From positions 1 through 36,859 of the forward strand of contig HF995284.1 of the NCBI GenBank assembly GCA_000432275.1: a stretch of 36,859 bases of DNA, written 5' to 3'. The notes beneath the pieces are model-generated. The model made no database searches. It saw only the letters and a program-made list of their open reading frames with translations, and had not been told where the DNA came from. The translations under genes were made by a program, and so were the position numbers. Shown here piece by piece: positions 30,864 to 36,859 of the stretch. This stretch comes from Proteobacteria bacterium CAG:495. GTDB lineage: Bacteria; Pseudomonadota; Alphaproteobacteria; RF32; CAG-239. How positions within the stretch are numbered: position 1 is the first letter of the stretch; every line of letters begins with the position of its first letter.

Positions 30864-31913
30864 ATGATCAACCCCGAAAAACCGCGCATAACCTACGCAC
30901 CGCCGCTCGATATCCGAACCTATGTTAACAGTGTCGAACAATTTGCGTATGAATGGCAGCGGCGCAATCAGGACCTCTCAGACCGTTTTCCAACGCCGGC
31001 GACATCAAAAATTCAAACCCTGCTCGAAGAATCCTCACGTTATCTTGCCCTTCAAAAAAGCGGTCGTTTTCTGCCTCCTTTTCATTCTGCCGTTAAAGAC
31101 GAGACCTTAAACAAAGCCGCGGAAATTTTAGCGGCCCGCAACAAAAACCTGGCGGAAGAAATTGAAGCCTTCAAACAATCTTATTTAAAAACCTCCCGGG
31201 AAAAGACTTTGGAAAACCACATCGGCGACTGTCTGCAAAAAATTGTCATTCGGCATGCCCTGATGCAAAGGGCCGAACAGGAAATCCTAAAGCCGTTTAA
31301 TCCCCGATACGATCCCCAACGCTTCCGGGGATACTGCACCACCGCGTTAATGAAAGTTCTACGGGACGACACCGCAAAGCTTTCTCAGTTTGATGCTTTT
31401 TTCGCCGATGACAATCTTGAAGACCTCACCCATCCGGAGTCTTTAGTGGAAACCTTAACTAAAATAAACAAGAAATACGTTTCAGAAGGAAGAACAGACG
31501 ACAGCCGCCTTGGCATCGGAGACATCGTTGTCATCCCGGCCGAAGCGGATGAAAACGGCATACCCCGTTTTCATGCCCTGATGGTCCACAAAATAATGGC
31601 CGACGGCAGCAAACGCTACATCAGCTTTGACAACGACCGCATCAACCATATGCTTTCATCCCAAAGAGACTGCCGCATAATACGCACCGGCGACTTTCTC
31701 CGTGACCTCCAAAACGACAGTGAGCAAAATCTGAAACCACTGGAAGAAATCCGCCGAAAACAACTCTCCGACAAAGAAAAAATAGAGCAAAACTTCACCA
31801 ACCGCCGCAATCGAAAAAAAGCCGCGCAGATTGCCCGCAAAATGTCACGGCCGCTGACCGATAAAGACATAAAAAAGCTAAAGCTCAAAGCCCTCAACGG
31901 TAAAGGATTGTAA
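30864..31913 (+). CDS. Orphan protein with possible papain/CHAP-like Cys-His-Asp triad
   Basis: 349 residues, not recognised. The start is 30864, with GGGAG 8 bases upstream; an ATG at 30849 overlaps that SD. The first ~150 residues are helical. Cys158 begins a helix (R-G-Y-C-T-T-A-L-M-K-V-L). A strand G-D-I-V-V-I-P (219-225) resembles the G-D-I/V-V-x-F strand of NlpC/P60 and CHAP peptidases. His237 opens the next strand (F-H-A-L-M-V-H-K-I), and Asp256 or Asn257 follows in Y-I-S-F-D-N-D. Order and spacing fit a papain-fold hydrolase, but overall similarity is weak. The last ~75 residues are strongly basic and helical. No signal peptide. It is followed after 46 bases by the HExxH gene. A translocated effector or a nucleic-acid-associated peptidase are possibilities only. 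Confidence 0.55.
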   Translation: MINPEKPRITYAPPLDIRTYVNSVEQFAYEWQRRNQDLSDRFPTPATSKIQTLLEESSRYLALQKSGRFLPPFHSAVKDETLNKAAEILAARNKNLAEEIEAFKQSYLKTSREKTLENHIGDCLQKIVIRHALMQRAEQEILKPFNPRYDPQRFRGYCTTALMKVLRDDTAKLSQFDAFFADDNLEDLTHPESLVETLTKINKKYVSEGRTDDSRLGIGDIVVIPAEADENGIPRFHALMVHKIMADGSKRYISFDNDRINHMLSSQRDCRIIRTGDFLRDLQNDSEQNLKPLEEIRRKQLSDKEKIEQNFTNRRNRKKAAQIARKMSRPLTDKDIKKLKLKALNGKGL

Positions 31914-31935
31914 CATTTTGTTTTTGTGTTATAAT
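31908..31935 (+). promoter_or_regulatory. Extended -10 promoter of the HExxH gene
   Basis: TTGTAA, 16-base spacer, TATAAT, with TGn before the -10 (TGTTATAAT). The hexamers overlap the end of the preceding gene. Compare TGTTATAGT before the CE-protease-like gene at 16555. Confidence 0.6.
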
Positions 31936-31959
31936 ACTATTGATTAAGGAGAAAACATA

Positions 31960-33180
31960 ATGAACAACGGCTCGGGACTGGATAATATTAACCGCGGCAT
32001 TGACGCCCTGATTCGGCAATACAGTCCGGAACGGCTCCGTCGTTTTGACACCAATTCCTGGCTTGAACTTTACGGGAAAATTGACAACCTTATTTTTTCC
32101 GACGAAATCTGCGCCGCTTGTGCCAAACAGAAAGGCAAAAGAGTCGTACGCCGATTGTTTGTCAGCGAAAACGCCCCTGCTTTTCGCTACCTTTATGAGC
32201 ATGCGGCTTTCCCTGCGCAAATCGCTGCCCAAATCACCGAACTCGCCCGTCAAACCGCCCGAGACATTAAACAAAAAAAGCCCAAGCTTTTCAATGCGCT
32301 GACTCTTCAGCAAAACAACAATCCGCAGTTTAAAAAGAATTGCTTAAAAAAATTGCGTAAATTCCTGAGCGCAAATTTTTACACTCTCAGCTGGATAAAG
32401 AAACCGAAACTCAAAATGGATGTTTCAGCCATGCACCGGGGAGGTTATGATCCTTTTTCCAAAACGATTTACCATGAAAAAAGCAGCCTGCCTGCCGACG
32501 TTCTCCCCCATGAGTTTTTCCATCACCTCAATAATGTTGCTCCGTCAAAAAATGCTGAATTTATGCGTCGGGACCAACCTGCCGGACAATTGCTTTCTTA
32601 CAGTTCACACTATTATTTTCCCTCAAAAATGCAGGAAAAGACAAAAGCATACAAACACCAGCCAACCGAATACGGCGCATATCTCTTTGCCTTTCAGTTT
32701 TCCCGCGAACTGAACCGTCTTGTCAACCGCAGCCAACAGCTGGCAAACAACATTGCCAACAACACCCTCGGCCTGATGGATGAATTTAACATTGACGTAA
32801 ACGAAAGCCGTATGAACGAGCGCGGAGAACTTGTTTTTACAATAAAAAACCTTAAAAATGCCCATCATCGCAAGCTTGAAGAAATCTGCGAAAAAATGCT
32901 GCAAACGCAATATGAAACCCTTTCCAAAGACAGCGGCTGCTTTGCCCTGCCGATAAGCGAGAAACAAAATGCCCTTGTTTCTCAATCCTTTCATAAGGTT
33001 CATGCCAAACAGCAGGCTGCTCTTCCCGGATGCAATGAACGCGAATTTCTGCCCGAACTGAAAAAATGGCAGAAAGACCATCCCAAAGAATATCCCGATG
33101 CTTGCAATCGCAACAATCCGCCTAAGACACAAAACCTGAAACAAAAAGTTCTGGGTTTGTTCAAAGGCCGGCAGCGCTAA
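31960..33180 (+). CDS. Orphan protein with HExxH zinc-metalloprotease motif
   Basis: 406 residues, not recognised. The zinc motif is H184-E185-F-F-H188 in V-L-P-H-E-F-F-H-H-L-N-N. It is preceded by a short strand and turn (Y-D-P-F-S-K-T-I-Y-H-E), as in many gluzincins. A likely third ligand is Glu237 in the helix T-E-Y-G-A-Y-L-F-A-F, 49 residues on, comparable to the E-x-x-A helix of IrrE/ImmA-type and related proteases. The N-terminal ~150 residues are helical, basic and contain four Cys. The C-terminal ~150 are helical, with a basic end. No signal peptide or membrane helix. AAGGAG SD 8 bases before the ATG, own extended -10 promoter. It converges with ftsK 36 bases away without a terminator. 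Confidence 0.62.
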   Translation: MNNGSGLDNINRGIDALIRQYSPERLRRFDTNSWLELYGKIDNLIFSDEICAACAKQKGKRVVRRLFVSENAPAFRYLYEHAAFPAQIAAQITELARQTARDIKQKKPKLFNALTLQQNNNPQFKKNCLKKLRKFLSANFYTLSWIKKPKLKMDVSAMHRGGYDPFSKTIYHEKSSLPADVLPHEFFHHLNNVAPSKNAEFMRRDQPAGQLLSYSSHYYFPSKMQEKTKAYKHQPTEYGAYLFAFQFSRELNRLVNRSQQLANNIANNTLGLMDEFNIDVNESRMNERGELVFTIKNLKNAHHRKLEEICEKMLQTQYETLSKDSGCFALPISEKQNALVSQSFHKVHAKQQAALPGCNEREFLPELKKWQKDHPKEYPDACNRNNPPKTQNLKQKVLGLFKGRQR

Positions 33181-33215
33181 AAGCCGTTTCCCCTCTTTAA
33201 TTCTCAAGCAAAAAT

Positions 33216-35489
33216 CTACAAGACTTCTCTGCGTCCCACATGGTCTGCCGCGGAGATGATACCCTCCTGTTCCATCCGGTCAATAAGGGATGCCGCGCGA
33301 TTGTAACCGATTCTCAAACGACGCTGAATATAACTGGTCGAGGCTTTCTTGTCGTTTTGAACAATTGCAACCGCTTGGGCATAAAGCTCTTCATCACTGT
33401 TTCCGCCGCCAAACTCACCACTGTCAAACACAGCTTTGTCTCCGCTTTTTTCGTTCAGCTCGCCTTCGGTCACTTCCTGAACATATTCCGGTTCACGCTG
33501 CTCTTTCAAAAACTCGACAATGGATTCGACCTCTTGATCCTTAACATACGGGGCATGAATACGATTCGGGCGCTGCCCGGCAGGCATATAAAGCATATCG
33601 CCCATTCCCAGCAGCTGCTCGGCTCCCTGCTCTCCCAAAATCGTCCGGCTGTCGATTTTGGAAGTAACCTGAAAACTGATTCGAGTCGGGAAATTAGCTT
33701 TGATTGTACCGGTAATAACGTCGACTGACGGCCTTTGGGTTGACATAATCAGGTGAATGCCGGCGGCACGCGCCATCTGAGCCAGACGTTGAATCGCCGC
33801 TTCCACTTCCTTGCCTGCAACCAACATCAAATCCGCCATTTCATCAACCACAATCACAATATAAGGCAGCGGCGTCAAGTCCAATTCTTGCTCTTCGTAA
33901 ATCGGTTTTCCGGTTTCCATGTCAAAACCGGTCTGAACCGTACGGGTAACCTTTTCTCCGCTGGCACGCAGTTCTTCCAGACGTTTGTTGTAGCCGGTGA
34001 TGTTGCGGACGTTCAACTTTGCCATCGCGCGATAACGGTCTTCCATCTCCTTAACCGCCCATTTCAGACCGATAACCGCTTTGGCCGGATCGGTAATCAC
34101 CGGAGTCAGCAGATGCGGAATGCCGTTGTACATCGTAAACTCCAGCATTTTGGGGTCAATCATGATAAGTTTGCATTCTTCCGGCCGCATTCTGTAAAGC
34201 AAGGAGATTATCATCGAATTTACGCCCACGGATTTACCGGAACCGGTAGTACCGGCAACCAGCAAATGGGGCATTTTGGCCAGATCGGCATAAACGTTCT
34301 TTCCGCCGATGTCTTTACCCAGAGTAATGGTCAGAGCCGCTTTGGCTTCTCTGAATTCTCCGCTTTCCAAAAGTTCGCGCAGATATACGATTTCCCGGGT
34401 CGGATTCGGCAGCTCAATGCCGATGGTGTTACTGCCCGGAACAACAGCTATACGAACAGAAACCGCACTCATCGAACGCGCTATGTCGTCGGCCAGACCG
34501 ATAACCCGGGCGCTTTTGGTTCCCGGCGCCGGCTCCAGCTCATACAAAGTCACTACCGGGCCCGGACGAACTTTCACAATCTTGCCGTTTACGCCAAATT
34601 CCTGCAAAACGTTTTCAAGTTCTCCCGCGATTCGCTCTAGTTCTTTCTGGTTAACATGATTGGCATTTTTGTCTTTATTAACCGAAAGCAGATTGATGTC
34701 CGGATAACGATAGCCGTCATCAACCGCTTTGGCTCGGTTGATTTTGATTTCTTTGGGTTTCGCCGGCTTGGCCGGTTCTTCCTTGACCTTGGGTTCTTTG
34801 CGCACCCGCGGTTCACGCGCCTTGGAAACTCTCGGTTCGCTGTTGCCTCCGGTGTGAGACATCACCCATTGCCACAGGGATTTAAAGCCGCTGCCTACAA
34901 AAACCATCGCCGCGACAAAGGCCAAAACTATCTTTTTGCCGCAATTGTACCAGCCCTTAAGCGTCAATCCGCAGGCAAGGTTAAAGGACAACAACGACAA
35001 CACAAAAAAAACGGCTGCCAGAATATGCCTGCCGTAGGCAAATACATACATTCGGTTAAACAGGCTCATAAACTGCCGCGACAAAAACAGACCAATATTG
35101 CCTCCGGTCTTGAATTCGCCAACAAACGGCTTACACAAACTCAGCATAACCGCAAAACATACGGTTCCGAAAACGAATGCGAAAAAACGCCAATAAGGAT
35201 GAATCAGCTCCCGCAGCCGCATAAAATTATATGCCCAAATCAACGGAGCGATTAAAAAGACCGGAAGCGCCAATCCCAGCCAGGTCAGCATCATATCGGC
35301 ACTGTTGGCCCCGTACAGACCAAGCAGATTCTTCACCGGTTGCGAAGATGCCGTATTGTAAGCTGCGTCGTGCATATCATAAAACATCACCGCAGCCAAC
35401 AGACTCAGCAGCCAGCAAAACAGCGCCAAACCAAACAGTCTCCAGCTGGTCTTGACCAATAATGATTTTTCCTTTTTACGTTTAGCCAT
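33216..35489 (-). CDS. ftsK: DNA translocase FtsK
   Basis: Septal DNA pump that clears the chromosome from the division site and activates XerCD recombination. 757 residues from ATG 35489. The upstream TTG at 35540 lies before the predicted -10 and is unlikely. The N-terminal ~210 residues contain four to five membrane helices. A Lys/Pro/Glu-rich linker (about 215-260) is short. The motor follows: alpha domain, beta domain with Walker A A-G-T-T-G-S-G-K-S (about 412-420) and Walker B I-V-I-V-V-D-E-M-A-D (about 543-552), then S-T-Q-R-P-S-V-D-V-I-T-G. The C-terminal gamma winged helix (about 695-757: Y-I-Q-R-R-L-R-I-G-Y-N-R-A) binds KOPS. It is divergent from fabD. Confidence 0.97.
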   Translation of the reverse strand: MAKRKKEKSLLVKTSWRLFGLALFCWLLSLLAAVMFYDMHDAAYNTASSQPVKNLLGLYGANSADMMLTWLGLALPVFLIAPLIWAYNFMRLRELIHPYWRFFAFVFGTVCFAVMLSLCKPFVGEFKTGGNIGLFLSRQFMSLFNRMYVFAYGRHILAAVFFVLSLLSFNLACGLTLKGWYNCGKKIVLAFVAAMVFVGSGFKSLWQWVMSHTGGNSEPRVSKAREPRVRKEPKVKEEPAKPAKPKEIKINRAKAVDDGYRYPDINLLSVNKDKNANHVNQKELERIAGELENVLQEFGVNGKIVKVRPGPVVTLYELEPAPGTKSARVIGLADDIARSMSAVSVRIAVVPGSNTIGIELPNPTREIVYLRELLESGEFREAKAALTITLGKDIGGKNVYADLAKMPHLLVAGTTGSGKSVGVNSMIISLLYRMRPEECKLIMIDPKMLEFTMYNGIPHLLTPVITDPAKAVIGLKWAVKEMEDRYRAMAKLNVRNITGYNKRLEELRASGEKVTRTVQTGFDMETGKPIYEEQELDLTPLPYIVIVVDEMADLMLVAGKEVEAAIQRLAQMARAAGIHLIMSTQRPSVDVITGTIKANFPTRISFQVTSKIDSRTILGEQGAEQLLGMGDMLYMPAGQRPNRIHAPYVKDQEVESIVEFLKEQREPEYVQEVTEGELNEKSGDKAVFDSGEFGGGNSDEELYAQAVAIVQNDKKASTSYIQRRLRIGYNRAASLIDRMEQEGIISAADHVGRREVL

Positions 35490-35526
35490 TTGTCTTTTAC
35501 CCGTTGATAATCCTTCTGATGAACGG

Positions 35527-35532
35527 ATTATA
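35527..35532 (-). promoter_or_regulatory. Candidate -10 of ftsK
   Basis: A perfect TATAAT on the minus strand 38 bases before the chosen ATG; no good -35 is visible at the right distance. Confidence 0.35.
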
Positions 35533-35668
35533 GCCGCCAATTCTCAAAATTCTCTTAATAAAAAACCTTAATCCCGATTCCGGCGTTTTATAAATCGGTT
35601 TTAAAACTTGACTTTTCGGCTGTAATCTATAAAGCTTTACAAGATATTAATAACGAGGAAATCTACTT

Positions 35669-36616
35669 ATGACTAGAGCTTTCGTATTTCCCGGACAAGG
35701 TTCTCAATTTGTCGGAATGGGAAAAGAACTGGCTGATAATTTCGCTTCGGCCAAAGAAGTTTTTCAAGAAGTCAATGATGCTCTCTCTCAGGATTTGTTC
35801 AAAATTATGGTCGAAGGACCCGAGAGCGAACTTACCCTCACCACCAATGCACAGCCGGCTCTGATGGCTCACTCCATTGCCGTGGTCAGAATTCTTGAAA
35901 AAGATTTCGGAATCAAATTAAAAGATTATGCAAGTTTTGTAGCCGGTCACTCTCTCGGCGAATACTCTGCGGCCTGCGCTGCCGGAGTCTTCTCATTGAC
36001 TGATACGGCTAAATTGCTCCGCACCCGCGGCGACGCCATGCAAAAGGCTGTTCCCGTGGGCGTTGGAGGAATGGCGGCCGTTATCGGCGTTTCTTATCAG
36101 GATGTCGTCGCCTTGGCGGAAGCCTGTGCCGACAAAGACAATATCTGCGTTGCCGCCAATGACAATGCCGATGGTCAGGTTGTTTTGTCCGGCCATATTC
36201 AGGCAATCGAAAAAGCCGTTGAAATTGCCGGCGAATTCGGTGCCAAACGTTGTATCAAACTCCCGGTCAGCGCACCGTTTCACAGTCCTTTGATGCAGCC
36301 TGCCGCCGACGTTATGGCCAAGGCTCTGGCGGAAGTTACCGCCCACAAGCCTGAAATTCCCCTGATTTCAAACGTACTGGCCTCTGCCGTCGTCGATGAA
36401 AAAGAAATCGTCAAACGTTTGGTCGAACAAGTCACCGGCTCTGTCCGTTGGCGCGAAACCGTCGGTTATATGACTGACCAGGGCGTTACTGACGTTGCCG
36501 AGCTCGGTGCCGGAAAAGTTCTCTCTGGCATCATAAACCGCAGCAAAAAAGGAATTAACGCAATCTCTGTCGGCTCGGCCGCAGACATTGAAGAATTTGC
36601 AAAAAGTTTGCAATAA
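35669..36616 (+). CDS. fabD: Malonyl-CoA:ACP transacylase
   Basis: Loads malonyl groups from CoA onto acyl carrier protein, the entry step of type II fatty acid synthesis in the cytosol. 315 residues (E. coli 309). Seen: F-P-G-Q-G-S-Q-F-V-G-M-G near the N-terminus, the nucleophile Ser95 in G-H-S-L-G-E-Y-S-A, the Gln in T-N-A-Q-P-A-L, and catalytic His205 in S-A-P-F-H-S-P-L-M. The SD is AGGA about 9 bases before the ATG. The upstream gap contains TTGACT and TATAAA, but only 14 bases apart, so the promoter is unclear. fabG follows after 118 bases, the usual order. Confidence 0.97.
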   Translation: MTRAFVFPGQGSQFVGMGKELADNFASAKEVFQEVNDALSQDLFKIMVEGPESELTLTTNAQPALMAHSIAVVRILEKDFGIKLKDYASFVAGHSLGEYSAACAAGVFSLTDTAKLLRTRGDAMQKAVPVGVGGMAAVIGVSYQDVVALAEACADKDNICVAANDNADGQVVLSGHIQAIEKAVEIAGEFGAKRCIKLPVSAPFHSPLMQPAADVMAKALAEVTAHKPEIPLISNVLASAVVDEKEIVKRLVEQVTGSVRWRETVGYMTDQGVTDVAELGAGKVLSGIINRSKKGINAISVGSAADIEEFAKSLQ

Positions 36617-36734
36617 CAATTTTTATAACAATCTAAGACAGGTTGGATTTTTTTGAAATAAACGGCGTCGTACCTTTCGCAACCGGAAATATAACGCCGA
36701 ATATCCGAAAGATTTAACCGGAAAGGAAAATAAT

Positions 36735-36859
36735 ATGTTTGAATTACATGACAAAGTAGCTCTCATCACCGGCGCTGCCGGCGGTTTAGGCGACAAAATC
36801 GCCCGCACTCTGCACAAACAGGGCGCAACTCTGGCTTTAACCGATATGCGTGCTGAACC
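36735..36859 (+). CDS. fabG: 3-oxoacyl-ACP reductase FabG, 3' part outside the window
   Basis: Only the first 41 codons are present. They show the start of a short-chain dehydrogenase: a V-A-L-I-T-G-A-A-G-G-L-G-D-K-I-A strand-turn-helix with the T-G-x-x-x-G-x-G NADP(H)-binding pattern, followed by a second strand ending L-T-D-M-R. With fabD directly upstream, FabG of fatty acid synthesis is the likely identity; another SDR cannot be excluded from this fragment. GGAAAGGA SD 7 bases before the ATG. Confidence 0.87.
   Translation, partial: MFELHDKVALITGAAGGLGDKIARTLHKQGATLALTDMRAE

Noticed and set aside
33753..34640. Plus-strand open frame of 295 codons inside ftsK
   Set aside because: Antisense to the conserved FtsK motor domain; its composition (His/Asn/Arg-rich) is typical of a shadow frame.
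36617..36734. Possible terminator between fabD and fabG
   Set aside because: A run of T is present near 36650, but the preceding bases form only a 4-bp stem, so read-through to fabG is more likely.
1..36859. tRNA genes, rRNA genes, CRISPR arrays, insertion sequences, phage genes
   Set aside because: Looked for on both strands; no cloverleaf, regularly spaced repeats, transposase motifs or terminal inverted repeats were found by eye.

Overview
The window reads as chromosomal DNA of a moderately AT-rich, Gram-negative alphaproteobacterium, probably an uncultured gut or host-associated one. The lineage call is an inference. It rests on DUF2336 and DUF2333 family proteins, an alphaproteobacterial-type Nfu scaffold, an rplY-pth-ychF cluster, a fabD-fabG pair, and a heat-shock promoter of enterobacterial/alphaproteobacterial RpoH type before htpG. 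No tRNA, rRNA, CRISPR array, IS element or phage gene was seen.

Layout. Positions 1-1025 hold the end of a cysteine-rich repeat protein. Positions 1071-8500 hold htpG, a 2[4Fe-4S] ferredoxin, a PfkB-family sugar/adenosine kinase and typA, with small unknown membrane proteins between them. Positions 8699-12822 are a tightly overlapping operon: murJ, a DUF2333 protein, an Nfu-type Fe-S scaffold and a Bax-like glucosaminidase. Positions 12912-16476 hold a DUF2336 protein and a coupled GAF/HD-GYP phosphodiesterase plus glyoxalase II. Positions 16555-18585 encode a 676-residue orphan with the catalytic signature of a CE-clan (ULP/YopJ-like) cysteine protease. Positions 18582-26833, mostly minus strand, hold trmL, an unknown gene, ychF, pth, rplY, two tandem paralogous membrane genes (one frameshifted at a nine-base homopolymer), pnp and rpsO. 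Positions 26853-30742 hold truB and rbfA, normally neighbours, here separated by pyrE and two unknown genes. Positions 30864-33180 encode two more orphans, one with a possible Cys/His/Asp peptidase triad and one with an HExxH zinc-protease motif. ftsK, fabD and the start of fabG close the window.

Themes. (1) Housekeeping genes usually have a clear Shine-Dalgarno (SD) sequence. Most of the unknown small membrane or secreted proteins, and pyrE, have none and instead carry an AT-rich leader; two of these leaders share 18 identical bases up to and including the ATG. These genes sit as single units between core genes, usually with their own promoter and terminator, which suggests acquired cassettes. 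(2) Three unrelated orphans without signal peptides each carry a different protease-like active site and are candidate effectors or toxins acting on another cell or host. (3) Several leaders are structured: an RpoH promoter plus hairpin before htpG, a folded leader before rplY, and terminator-like hairpins abutting the start regions of pth and ychF.

All family calls come from reading motifs by eye; no database search was run.
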